DNA of 44,578 nucleotides, taken from Microvirga massiliensis. GTDB taxonomy: Bacteria > Pseudomonadota > Alphaproteobacteria > Rhizobiales > Beijerinckiaceae. Shown here one piece after another: positions 25,993-33,337 of the stretch (within the stretch, counting starts at the first letter, position 1; each line of letters opens with the position of its first letter). A program made the translations under genes and the position numbers. Below the pieces are notes generated by a model that searched no databases, was not told the DNA's origin, and saw only the letters and a list, made by a program, of their open reading frames with translations. The DNA lies in the NCBI RefSeq assembly GCF_001006805.1, contig NZ_LN811350.1, positions 317,965-362,542 of the forward strand, given 5' to 3'.

Positions 25993-27171
25993 TTACGACC
26001 TCGGGGCCGGTGACAATCGTGCAAACACACTTCGCGAGCACAGCGCCACGATGAGGAGCATGGCAGCGACACACAGGAAGGCAAAGGGCAGAGATGCGAA
26101 CTGGGCCAGCATGCCGATGATCGCCGGGCCGGAGAGGACGCCCGAATATCCGATGGTGGTAATGGCTGCGATCGCCAGGTCCTGCGGCATGCCCTTCTGC
26201 CTGCCGATGGCGGAGTACAGGACCGGGACGATGTTGGATGCGCCTAGACCCACCATTCCAAAGCCGATCAGGGCTGCAGCGAGGGATGGAGCCGCGGCTG
26301 CCAGGAAAAGCCCCGCCGCCGCACAGAGCCCGCCGAAGAGCAGGATCGCCCGGCCGCCGAGCGCCTGGACGATCCGATCGCCATTGAGCCTGCCGAGCGT
26401 CATCGCAACGGCAAAGACTGCATAGCCGAACCCGGCCAGAGAGGCATCAGCGCCGCGTGCATCGGTCAGGAACACGGCGCTCCAGTCGAGCATCGCGCCT
26501 TCGGCGAGAAAGACGATGAAGCACAAGCCCCCGATGAGCAGTACTTCGCCGCGCGGCAGGGCAAACACGGGCGAAACATCGCCCTGGCTGCCATAGGGGA
26601 GGAGATACCTTCCGAAGCCCAGAAGAAGGCCAAGGGTGGCAAAGCCGACGCACAGGGTAACTGTCAAGGGAGACGCGCCAAACCACAGGAGAGCCGCGGC
26701 CCCACCTGCACCTGCGATGCCGCCGACACTGAAGAAGCCGTGAAACCCGGACATCATGGTCCGCCCGCTCGCCTTCTCGACGAGTACGGCTTGGATGTTG
26801 ATCGCTACGTCGATGGTGCCGATTCCGGCCCCGAAGATCAGGAGTGCGACGGCTAGGGAGAGGGGACTTGCGGCTGTTGCAAGGACGGGCAGCAAGGCAT
26901 AGGCGATGGCGCTCGCCACGATGAGGACAAGGCGGCAGCCGAACCCCGATGCAATCGCCCCAGCTATAGGCATCGCAACGATGGAGCCGGTGCCCAGGCA
27001 AAGCAGCAGAAGGCCCAGCAGGCCGTCGTCGAGGCCGGCGCGGTTCTTTGCATATGGCACGAGAGGCGCCCATGCTGCTGTGCCGAAACCCGCGATGAAG
27101 AACGCGACCCTGGTAGCGATCTGCTGGAGCACGCCGGGCGCCGGATACGATGCTGCCATGGCTCGAGTCAC
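25993..27171 (-). CDS. MFS transporter (YbjJ / fucose-permease-like)
   Basis: A 392-aa, about 12-helix permease. The sequence VEKASGRTMMSGFHGFFSVGG around residue 130 and the overall pattern resemble the YbjJ and sugar-permease branch of MFS; the substrate is not known. Start is GTG 27171 (GGAAGGA 11 nt upstream) or ATG 27159 four codons in. The C-terminal end is duplicated as a remnant at 23665-23841. It sits next to paralogue B on the same strand, with a 193-nt gap. Confidence 0.9.
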   Translation of the reverse strand: MTRAMAASYPAPGVLQQIATRVAFFIAGFGTAAWAPLVPYAKNRAGLDDGLLGLLLLCLGTGSIVAMPIAGAIASGFGCRLVLIVASAIAYALLPVLATAASPLSLAVALLIFGAGIGTIDVAINIQAVLVEKASGRTMMSGFHGFFSVGGIAGAGGAAALLWFGASPLTVTLCVGFATLGLLLGFGRYLLPYGSQGDVSPVFALPRGEVLLIGGLCFIVFLAEGAMLDWSAVFLTDARGADASLAGFGYAVFAVAMTLGRLNGDRIVQALGGRAILLFGGLCAAAGLFLAAAAPSLAAALIGFGMVGLGASNIVPVLYSAIGRQKGMPQDLAIAAITTIGYSGVLSGPAIIGMLAQFASLPFAFLCVAAMLLIVALCSRSVFARLSPAPRS

Positions 27172-27326
27172 GAATTGTCGTCCTTCCCTCGCGTCGCCGG
27201 ATCAAAAATTCAGCGACCAGTCGTTGCCGTCGACGCCCGTGAATGCGTCCCCAATACGCTTTAGGCCGATATTCCCCCTCGACGTGGCATGAAAAGGTCG
27301 AATTCCCGCCGGCCCCATGGACCACA

Positions 27327-27713
27327 TCAGCCGCGCCTGACGAGGACGGGCATCACTGCGTGTGTCGCCCAGAGCACCAGAGCTAGGGCAAGCGTCAGGG
27401 GAGTGAAACTGTCGAACCACGCCTCCACACTGCCGCGCACGAAGGGGCTGAGGCCCAGCTCGGCAACGAGCACCAGGGCCAGGGACAGAACTCCCATCTC
27501 CAGCCGGTGTCGAACATCGGATGGGACTCGGCACCAGCCTGTCGCAGCCCAGGCGCTCACCGCAATGGCCATCAACATGAACGGGGTTTCGAGCGGCTCT
27601 CCAACAACCCGCCCGAAGGCCGGTACGAAGAGAAGCTCCCGCACCGTCCCCAGGGCGAAGCCGGCGATCATGATCAAGAGGAAATAGACGAACGCTCCGA
27701 GGATAATCCGCAT
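27327..27713 (-). CDS. Small integral membrane protein (four helices)
   Basis: A 128-aa protein of unknown function. It starts MRIILGAFVYFLLIMIAGFA and has four hydrophobic segments (about 1-20, 44-58, 72-88 and 105-122). The motif RELLFVPAFG in the first loop and the C-terminal THAVMPVLVRRG are noticeable. The much longer open frame to 28460 runs across the divergent GNAT gene and is not credible. The start is the ATG at the first hydrophobic residue; the ribosome binding site is weak. Family not named with confidence. Confidence 0.75.
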   Translation of the reverse strand: MRIILGAFVYFLLIMIAGFALGTVRELLFVPAFGRVVGEPLETPFMLMAIAVSAWAATGWCRVPSDVRHRLEMGVLSLALVLVAELGLSPFVRGSVEAWFDSFTPLTLALALVLWATHAVMPVLVRRG

Positions 27714-27889
27714 TGTCTCGAACCGGACGAGGCCGCAGCCGGGTGTTTGCCACATCATTGCGCGGGAGTCGCGGAGATGAGTGACGCGATGGTCATGACG
27801 TCCGCCATGGAATGGTGCGCGAGAACGATGCGGCGGAGCGTGGATGACGAACATGCCCTCGCTCACGATCCCACGGAGGGCCAAGGCCG

Positions 27890-28468
27890 ATGATCGAAAC
27901 CCGACGGCTCCTCCTGCGTGATGTTCTGCGCGCGGACGCCGAAGGATTCCATGCCTACCGGCGGCGCGAGGCCTATTGGCGGCATGTGCCGATGGAGCCA
28001 CCGACGCGGAAGCAGATCGATGAATTCCTGGAGCAGTGCCTACGTGAGCAGGAGGAAAGCCCGCGCTCGTCCTATTGTCTTGCCGCAACCTTGAAGGACA
28101 CGAACGAGATCGTGGGAGAAGCCCTCCTTCGCATTCGGAGCGCTCGGCATTGCCAAGGCGAAATGGGCTGGGCCGTCGCAGAACTTCATCAAGGGAAGGG
28201 CTTCGCCACCGAGATCGGGCTTGCTCTTCTTCGTTTCGGCTTTGGGGAAATCGGCCTTCATCGCATTTTCGCGCGCACGAGATGCGAGAACTTCGCCTCT
28301 CGGCGGGTGATGGCGAAAATCGGAATGCGCGAGGAGGGAATCCTCCGTGAGAACGTCCGGGCGCGCGGCGAGTGGTGGTCATCCGTTCAGTGCTCGATCC
28401 TAGTGCACGAATACGGCGCCGCGTCAGCGCCGGGTGGCGCAGTTCCGGCGGACGGCCCAATCTCGTAG
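27890..28468 (+). CDS. GNAT N-acetyltransferase, RimJ/RimL-like
   Basis: Acetyl-CoA-dependent transferase of the RimJ/RimL branch (N-terminal amine or small-molecule acetylation), 192 aa. It opens with IETRRLLLRDVLRADAEGFH, typical of this branch, has the acetyl-CoA loop HQGKGFATEIGLALLRFGF, and the closing EGILRENVRARGEWWSSVQC. GGAGGGCCAAGGCCG before ATG 27890 supports the start. Divergent from the small membrane protein and convergent with the phasin. Substrate unknown. Confidence 0.9.
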   Translation: MIETRRLLLRDVLRADAEGFHAYRRREAYWRHVPMEPPTRKQIDEFLEQCLREQEESPRSSYCLAATLKDTNEIVGEALLRIRSARHCQGEMGWAVAELHQGKGFATEIGLALLRFGFGEIGLHRIFARTRCENFASRRVMAKIGMREEGILRENVRARGEWWSSVQCSILVHEYGAASAPGGAVPADGPIS

Positions 28469-28503
28469 CCTTTCGCTGTTGAAGAGTAATGCTCGTACGG
28501 CAA

Positions 28504-28526
28504 AGAGCGCCCGTGCCGGGCGCTCT
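28504..28526 (-). terminator. Bidirectional terminator between GNAT and phasin genes
   Basis: A perfect 9-bp stem (AGAGCGCCC/GGGCGCTCT) with loop GTGCC lies between the convergent stop codons (28468 plus, 28560 minus). On the minus strand it is followed by TTTG, on the plus strand by AAAATT. Confidence 0.75.
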
Positions 28527-28559
28527 AAAATTCCAATCATCACATGCAGGCGCGATCCG

Positions 28560-29072
28560 TCAGGCTGCTTTGCGGGCGCGATTGGCCGCTGGCTTGGTCT
28601 CGCTGCTGATCGTCTGGGCGGCTTCGTTGGCGATTTCGATCGAGTGCTCGGCGAGCTGGCGGCTGACATCGATCATGTAGTGCCAGTTGTTGCGCATCAG
28701 CTCGCTTTGCACGGCCACGAGGTCCTGCAGCGACCGGCATCGGGCCAGTTGCGTCAACCCATCAATGTTCTTCTGGAGCCCGTGCTGAGACAAGGTGAGC
28801 CACTCGCGGGACACGTCCTGGAAGCCGCGCGCCAGAATCGTGCCAGTCTCCGTCAGGGCGCCAAGATTCTCGCTCGCCTGACGCGCTACCGCTTCGCTTT
28901 CCCGACCCGACAGGCCGAGGACGCGCGTGAACTGTTCGGTCATGCGCCGGGCCCCGTCCAGTCCCACGATGGCGGCTTCCTGTGCAGAACCTGCTGCCGA
29001 GTCGATCGCTTGCTGACCGGCATCCTTGGCCTCGTTGGCCGCCTCGCTCACGCCTTTCCGAGTATCCGTCAT
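28560..29072 (-). CDS. Phasin family protein
   Basis: Amphipathic helical protein that coats polyhydroxyalkanoate granules or acts as a general helical scaffold. The 170 aa contain the family's central region: RMTEQFTRVLGLSGRESEAV, then GTILARGFQDVSREWLTLSQ and QDLVAVQSELMRNNWHYMID, and a basic tail (TKPAANRARKAA). No membrane segment, all helical. The start at 29072 (MTDTRKGVSEAAN) lies 7 nt after AGGAGATACAG-like sequence. No phaC or phaR is in the window, so it is a stand-alone phasin. Confidence 0.88.
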   Translation of the reverse strand: MTDTRKGVSEAANEAKDAGQQAIDSAAGSAQEAAIVGLDGARRMTEQFTRVLGLSGRESEAVARQASENLGALTETGTILARGFQDVSREWLTLSQHGLQKNIDGLTQLARCRSLQDLVAVQSELMRNNWHYMIDVSRQLAEHSIEIANEAAQTISSETKPAANRARKAA

Positions 29073-29651
29073 GATCTGTATCTCCTGAAGATGTTCCCGT
29101 CCCGAACGGCATGGATTTCGCCGCTCGCCGATTGCTCAAACGCGATGCTGGATGCCCGCCGGGCCGTTCTTCGTGCTTGCTTTCGCGTGGCCGGCGGACG
29201 GGGACTAACGTGCCGGCGAGGGTTCGGTTTCAGCGTAGCCGCTGGCGGGGCTTGCCTTGCAGGTCTCTTCAAAGATCTCGTCCGAGCGCAAGGGTGTGGC
29301 ATCAGTGGCAGGCCGGCCCATGGGAACGAAGGCCAGATCCGCTTACCGCCGATTCCGGAAGCCGGTGTTCATCACGGCGGTTCCGACCGGGAGGACCGAG
29401 ATCTTGGCGGGAGAGGTTTCCTCCAGGCCAAAGCTGCCCGTTCGCTCCGGATCGAGATCCCGGGAGCAAGGGCCGTTCGACGGAGGCCCCTTGGAATCCG
29501 ACGGATTCGACGGGGTGCATAAGCCCTATGGCCGATCTTGCCACTTTCCTCCCTCCGAAAGGAGGCCCTCCCAATTCATCCATCGCACTGTGCAGGCGCT
29601 TGTCGCACGATGCAGGTTCCAGTGGCGCATGGCGAAGCTCGGAGCCCACCC
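29073..29651. other. Gene-free stretch
   Basis: Open frames here on both strands (for example minus 29302-29649) lack a start site, domain or consistent codon bias. No repeat unit, clear promoter or RNA gene is seen. It holds the 5' regions of the phasin and the downstream DUF6894 gene. Confidence 0.4.
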
Positions 29652-29882
29652 ATGTCGCGATACTACCTCCACCTGGCGAACCAGCACGAGATCATTCTGG
29701 ACAAAGACGGCGTCGAAGCCACAGACCCGGATGAGGTGTATACCGAAACCGTGAGAGCCCTAGAGGAACTGCGGAGGAAGAGCCCGGCGGAAGCCCCAAG
29801 ATGGGAAGGCTGGAGACTAGATGTCACCGAAGCTTCCGGAGTCGTCATCTTCTCGATCAGTCTTGCGGAGCCGCTGCACTGA
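29652..29882 (+). CDS. DUF6894 family small protein, copy 1
   Basis: A 76-aa protein of the DUF6894 family, very common in Hyphomicrobiales and of unknown function. It begins MSRYYLHLANQHEIILDKDG and has the typical sequence R(Y/F)(Y/F)(L/F)HL... D(K/E)xG(V)E, ending EASGVVIFSISLAEPL. A second member is at 36834-37070 on the other strand. There is no strong ribosome binding site, but the start at the family's first residue is clear. The longer open frame upstream (29538) is out of family. Confidence 0.85.
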   Translation: MSRYYLHLANQHEIILDKDGVEATDPDEVYTETVRALEELRRKSPAEAPRWEGWRLDVTEASGVVIFSISLAEPLH

Positions 29883-30005
29883 TCGCGAAGCCTCGGCCTC
29901 TCGCTTCGCAAGCTGATGTGCACTGAGGGCCTGTAGCATCTTGCGAACGTGGTCGCGAATACGCTTCACGCTTTCGGCAGATGCTGCTTCGTCGTAAGCC
30001 GGCAC
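29817..30005 (-). CDS. Small hypothetical protein (62 aa), overlapping DUF6894 copy 1
   Basis: Not recognised. GTG 30005 has AGGGGACTGTTT upstream, a possible site. The product is charged and helical: ESVKRIRDHVRKMLQALSAH, AKREAEASRSVQRLRK and an acidic end (DREDDDSGSFGDI). Its last 66 bp overlap the 3' end of the DUF6894 gene in antiparallel, which lowers confidence. Confidence 0.3.
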   Translation of the reverse strand: MPAYDEAASAESVKRIRDHVRKMLQALSAHQLAKREAEASRSVQRLRKTDREDDDSGSFGDI

Positions 30006-30206
30006 AAACAGTCCCCTGATCCACGCTTGCCATCTCGCCCGAGATGCAAATACCCGCCAGTCTGGACGTGCTGTTGACCTACGTAGATTTCGTGAGGAGC
30101 CTAAACACCGGCCAAGAGGATTAGGCCAGACGGACAGTGGCGTCCTCGAGCCGTGATCACTCCGATGTGCGAATTCCGGTCGGGCTTGCCGTCCAATCCG
30201 CACCCG

Positions 30207-30578
30207 TTATGGGTCGATTCGTCCCGGGCGAAACACTCCGATAGGACGGATCTCGTAGGCGCCGCCCGGATTGGCTGCCCCGAGTTCCCGCGCGATGTCG
30301 AGCACCTCGTCGAGATCAGCGCAGTCGACGACATAGAAGCCGAGCAACTGTTCCTTGGTCTCGGCGAAGGGGCCATCGATCACCAGCGGCGGCTCGCGAT
30401 CCTTGCGCAACGTCGTGGCTGCTTTCGTGGGCATGAGGCGCGCGACCGGTCCGAGCTTGCCTTGGCGCGCCAGCTTGTCCTGAATGACGGCAAGCTTCGT
30501 CATGACAGCATCATCCTGCTCCCGCGACCAGGCGCCGGTAATCGTCTCGTCGTGATAGCAGAGGATAGCGTATTGCAT
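30207..30578 (-). CDS. YCII-related (DGPF domain) protein
   Basis: A 123-aa ferredoxin-like-fold protein of the YciI/DGPF family. It has the family's start MQYAILCYHDET, the DGPFAETKEQLLGFYVVD block (residues 68-85, with the name-giving DGPF) and the ending GGAYEIRPIGVF. Enzymatic role is unproven; members often accompany ECF sigma factors, none of which is seen here. ATG 30578 follows AAGGACGCAACCCG. It is 12 nt downstream of the MmcQ/YjbR gene, so both form an operon. Confidence 0.88.
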   Translation of the reverse strand: MQYAILCYHDETITGAWSREQDDAVMTKLAVIQDKLARQGKLGPVARLMPTKAATTLRKDREPPLVIDGPFAETKEQLLGFYVVDCADLDEVLDIARELGAANPGGAYEIRPIGVFRPGRIDP

Positions 30579-30590
30579 CGGGTTGCGTCC

Positions 30591-30926
30591 TTATGTGGCT
30601 TGCCGGCGCGCTCGTTTCCTCGGCAAGGCATGCTGCCATGCCAGCTCGAGCGCAGCCTGGAGCTCCACCGGGTTGAGCGCTGCGAGCGTCACCGTAGTCC
30701 AACCCTGCTGGCCCCAGGCATTGGGCACCGGCCGGAACGCTTCGGGCGCCATCATGCATTTGAATTCTTGCTCATCGCGGGAGAGTTTGAGGTTGGCGGT
30801 CAGGCCATCCGGCGCCAGCGTGGCATAGATGCGTGCAACCTTGAACGCCACGCGCTCGAAATGCGGCGCTTCTGTCGTCCCATCGAGCGACATTGCGATG
30901 TGTCGGAAGTGCTGTACCGTGGGCAT
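30591..30926 (-). CDS. MmcQ/YjbR family protein
   Basis: A 111-aa protein of the MmcQ/YjbR family (CyaY-like fold, sometimes called DNA-binding). Landmarks are HFRHIAMSLDGTTEAPHFER at the start, KVARIYATLAPDGLTANLKL and PNAWGQQGWTTVTLAALNP. ATG 30926 follows GGGAGGTAGTCTC, a strong site; the frame upstream to 31106 is not supported. It precedes the YCII-domain gene by 12 nt in one transcript. The biochemical role is unknown; a regulatory or binding function is only inferred. Confidence 0.85.
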   Translation of the reverse strand: MPTVQHFRHIAMSLDGTTEAPHFERVAFKVARIYATLAPDGLTANLKLSRDEQEFKCMMAPEAFRPVPNAWGQQGWTTVTLAALNPVELQAALELAWQHALPRKRARRQAT

Positions 30927-31106
30927 GAGACTACCTCCCATATCTTCGGCGGAGATGACCCAGCGCCTCCTTGCTCGATACCGCGCCGGCTGCCGATTCG
31001 CCGTCCGCCTCGACAGCGACCATGACCCTCGTACCCGGCGACTCCTTTCACTGCGCTTAAGGGCGACTGGCGTCACTGCGAGAGGGTCGCCCAGTGAGCT
31101 GCGCAA

Positions 31107-31259
31107 TCAGGCGGGCGCAAGTTTGAGGATGATGCTTCCGTTCAATGCGAGCACGATGCCGCCGGCGAGCCGCATCGAGTGTTTCACCAACGAGACAAAA
31201 AAGAAGCGCCCCATGGAGAGCGGGGCGCTTGACCGGCAATGTCGGGTAAGGGAAATCAT
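31107..31259 (-). CDS. Possible 50-aa membrane miniprotein
   Basis: A frame from ATG 31259 to the stop at 31107 ends with MRLAGGIVLALNGSIILKLA, a convincing single membrane helix, preceded by GRFFFVSLVKHS. However, the orphan terminator at 31197-31230 lies inside it, so the codons in the first third also form the hairpin. The ribosome binding site is weak. A shorter form might start at Met17. Real only if conserved; otherwise the region is better read as a small RNA. Confidence 0.25.
   Translation of the reverse strand: MISLTRHCRSSAPLSMGRFFFVSLVKHSMRLAGGIVLALNGSIILKLAPA
31197..31230 (-). terminator. Strong orphan Rho-independent terminator
   Basis: AAGCGCCCC pairs perfectly with GGGGCGCTT around a 9-nt loop, followed on the minus strand by CTTTTTTG. 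This is the most canonical terminator in the accessory region, yet no coding gene ends just upstream of it on that strand. Confidence 0.8.
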
Positions 31260-31266
31260 GCCGGCC
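31197..31266 (-). ncRNA. Candidate FNR/FixK-controlled small RNA
   Basis: If the box at 31301-31314 is centred at -41.5, transcription would start near 31266 and end at the terminator at 31197-31230, a transcript of about 70 nt. No coding gene in the region explains the terminator. The -10 region (near 31275) is weak, so this is an inference from two strong flanking signals. Confidence 0.3.
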
Positions 31267-31300
31267 ACGCTTGTCCTACTCGACCAGCGAATCGCCGGCC

Positions 31301-31314
31301 TTGACTTAAGTCAA
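31301..31314. promoter_or_regulatory. FNR/FixK-type binding site (TTGA-N6-TCAA)
   Basis: TTGACTTAAGTCAA is a perfect 14-bp palindrome fitting the Crp/FNR-family consensus TTGA-N6-TCAA used by FixK/FnrL/Dnr regulators of low-oxygen genes. On the minus strand it lies 42 nt before a start codon at 31259 and about 70 nt before the terminator. On the plus strand the next gene is 540 nt away. Confidence 0.5.
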
Positions 31315-31483
31315 GCAAACCCTGTTCAGGGCGGTCGATTCCAGGTGAAGATGACGCGCTCTGCGCCGATGACGGTTCTTGGGCCCGTTCAGATCATCGG
31401 TGTCGAAGGAGTGGATGCGTCCGCGCACGGTTCTGCCATCAAGGTTCGCACGAGCCGCTCCTTGACAAGTCTCTGAACGGTAC

Positions 31484-31738
31484 CGTCGTTGCGAGCCGGA
31501 GGCGAGCCATCCGTCGACGGGTAGATTGCTTCACTGCGTTCGCAATGACGAAGAGGGCGTAAGAGCGGGAGGTGCAGGGCCGGAACCGGAGCAGCGCCGG
31601 GCCCACTGCCGTTCTTGCGCGCCGCGGGCGTGATGCACTGCCCGTCTCATCACACTCCCGTCCTTGCGAGCCGGAGGCGAAGCAATCTACCCCTCGACAG
31701 ATGCGCGCATGGATCGCTTCGCTCCGCTCGCGATGACG
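31484..31738. repeat. Composite repeat II (copies R5 and R6), inverted relative to 17.5 kb
   Basis: R5 (31484-31556) and R6 (31658-31738) are palindromic units joined by a linker from GGGAGGTGCAGGGCC to GGCGTGATGCACTGCCC and TCATCACACTCCCG. Reverse-complemented, the block has the same module order as 17494-17795, lacking an internal stretch of about 45 nt. With the terminator, box and candidate miniprotein to its left, the rest of 30927-31854 has no other gene. Confidence 0.85.
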
Positions 31739-31854
31739 ACGAGGGTGGCGTGGGTCATGGAGACAGCGGCGAACCGGCGCAACGGCATGCATCCCGCGGG
31801 TGTTATATCGAGCCCCGGTATCGGTCGGCCCCGGCCGTGTGTAAGGAGTGCAGC

Positions 31855-32418
31855 ATGGATCTCGCCACCCGCCGCAGGCTCGAAGGCCTGGCGTTTCTCG
31901 CGGCTTACGCGGCCTCGATCCCGGCGGCGAACTGGATGATCGGCCATGTCGGGACCGTCTGCCCGCCGGACAGCCCGTGCCTGATCCCGGTCGCGCCCGG
32001 GCTGCTGGCGCCAAGCGGCGTCGTGATGGTCGGGCTGGCGCTCGTCCTGCGCGATCTCGTGCAGCGCCGGCTCGGCAAGGCATGGGGGCTCGCAGCCGTG
32101 CTCGCCGGCGCGGTGCTGTCGACGCTCGTTGCACCGCCTGCGCTCGCCGTCGCCTCGGGCGCCGCATTCCTGATCTCCGAACTCGCCGATTTTGCGGTCT
32201 ACACGCCCCTGCAGCGCCGCGGGCTCGTGCTCGCGGTAGTGGCGAGCAGCACCGTCGGACTTGTCCTCGACAGCCTTGCCTTCCTGTGGCTCGCCTTCGG
32301 GGACCTCTCCTTCCTGGCTGGGCAGGTCATCGGCAAGGGCTGGATGGTGCTGCTCTCCATCCCGGTCATCTGGCTGCTCCGCGAACGCGACACCCGCATC
32401 GGGCTCCAGCCCGCCTGA
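31855..32418 (+). CDS. VUT family (YhhQ-like) transporter
   Basis: A 187-aa integral membrane protein of the VUT family; studied YhhQ/QueT-like members import queuosine precursors, so uptake of a queuine-related compound is the best guess but unproven. About six helices. Landmarks: AASIPAANWMIGHVG, GLALVLRDLVQRRLGKAWGL, LISELADFAVYTPLQRRG and SSTVGLVLDSLAFLWLAFG, with the conserved RDxxQ and ELxD motifs. ATG 31855 follows TAAGGAG. No clear preQ1 riboswitch was found in its leader. Confidence 0.85.
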   Translation: MDLATRRRLEGLAFLAAYAASIPAANWMIGHVGTVCPPDSPCLIPVAPGLLAPSGVVMVGLALVLRDLVQRRLGKAWGLAAVLAGAVLSTLVAPPALAVASGAAFLISELADFAVYTPLQRRGLVLAVVASSTVGLVLDSLAFLWLAFGDLSFLAGQVIGKGWMVLLSIPVIWLLRERDTRIGLQPA

Positions 32419-32682
32419 GCCGGGATGTGCGTCGTCATGTCCCCGGCAGGCCTACGGGCCGCAGGAACTCGCAAGTGTGCGCCCGGTCCATGGCACGATC
32501 TCTACGATCGTTAGCAAGACGACAAGAGATGCTCAGCGAGTGGTTCCGTCACCCATACAACGGGCATTCCCGCCGCTGCCTTGATGCACACAACTGTTCG
32601 AGGGACGAGCGCGGTATGGCTAGAGAATCCTTAACTCGTCACCGGTAAGTCGACCGTCAGGGCATGACCTGGGACGAGCAGC

Positions 32683-33066
32683 ATGTCGATTTTGGTGGTG
32701 GATGACGAGCCTCTCGTAACAAGACTCGTCACCCGGCTTTTGAGAACGTTTTATTTTGACGAGATCGAGACAGCTCATGATGGTGCGACCGCTCTCGAGA
32801 TGCTGCGTGAGAGCAGGTATGAGCTCGTCATTTCGGACTACCGCATGGAGCCCGTCACGGGCTTGGAACTTCTGGCCAGCATACGGGCCAACTCCCAATT
32901 GCGAGAGACCTGCTTCCTCATGATGGCGGGTGGAACCGAAACCGAGCTGGTTAGTGCAGCCTACTCTGCCGGGATGGATGCTTTCATCCTGAAGCCCTTC
33001 TCGGCCTCCATGCTGCGTTCCAAGCTCCGCGAGATCTGCGAGAGCAAGCGTTTGCTGCTCTCCTGA
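32683..33066 (+). CDS. Stand-alone response regulator receiver (Thr/Ser switch replaced by Ala)
   Basis: A single CheY-like receiver of 127 aa without an output domain. The acidic pair is D7-D8, the phospho-acceptor Asp52 (LVISDYRM) and the conserved Lys104 (FILKPF). The switch residue normally Thr or Ser is Ala82 (CFLMMAGG), which would weaken the phosphorylation-driven change. It lies 270 nt before a hybrid kinase on the same strand, but is not tightly linked. Likely a phosphorelay or scaffolding component; partner unknown. Confidence 0.92.
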   Translation: MSILVVDDEPLVTRLVTRLLRTFYFDEIETAHDGATALEMLRESRYELVISDYRMEPVTGLELLASIRANSQLRETCFLMMAGGTETELVSAAYSAGMDAFILKPFSASMLRSKLREICESKRLLLS

Positions 33067-33337
33067 ACGCTCCCGGCAGGGCCGGAAAGCATAGAGGTCC
33101 AAGGTCCTCCTGTAACCAGGCGGATCCGCTGATCACCTCGGTCCATTGCTCTCCCAGGCTCACATCTCTGGGAGTCGCGTTGAGAAAGCGCACGCCGCCA
33201 CTCTGACCTGCAACCGTCCATCCTCTTGCCGCCCTCACGAGCGCGCCTTATTCGACGCATCTTGAAGCGCTTTCCCTTCAGTATCCGTCGTAAGCGTTCA
33301 TATCGGGCAGCGTTCTTCCATCGGTCGAACCCACGTC

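Noticed and set aside
25718..26074. ORF with a segment like one at 23654-23971 (VLAKxVCTIVT...)
   Set aside because: The similarity comes from the duplicated MFS 3' end read in another frame; the true coding frame is that of the transporter.
27202..27753. Minus-strand frame ending IGDAFTGVDGNDWSLNF
   Set aside because: The tail reads plausibly but has no start signal or supporting context; most of the frame is antisense or out of frame with the membrane protein gene.
27327..28460. 377-aa minus-strand ORF
   Set aside because: Only its last 128 codons look like a membrane protein; the remainder lies antisense to the GNAT gene and is Arg/Ser-rich noise.
13006..31738. Possible CRISPR array from recurring palindromic units
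   Set aside because: Copies are kilobases apart and lack short regular spacers; no cas gene is in the window.
31801..31854. preQ1 riboswitch before the VUT transporter
   Set aside because: The leader is short and I could not find the conserved preQ1-I or preQ1-II core by eye.
31439..32167. 242-aa minus-strand ORF overlapping the VUT gene
   Set aside because: Antisense to a clear membrane transporter and built largely from repeat DNA.
32261..32584. 107-aa plus-strand ORF overlapping the end of the VUT gene
   Set aside because: Its first half is an out-of-frame reading of the transporter and the tail has no motif or start signal.
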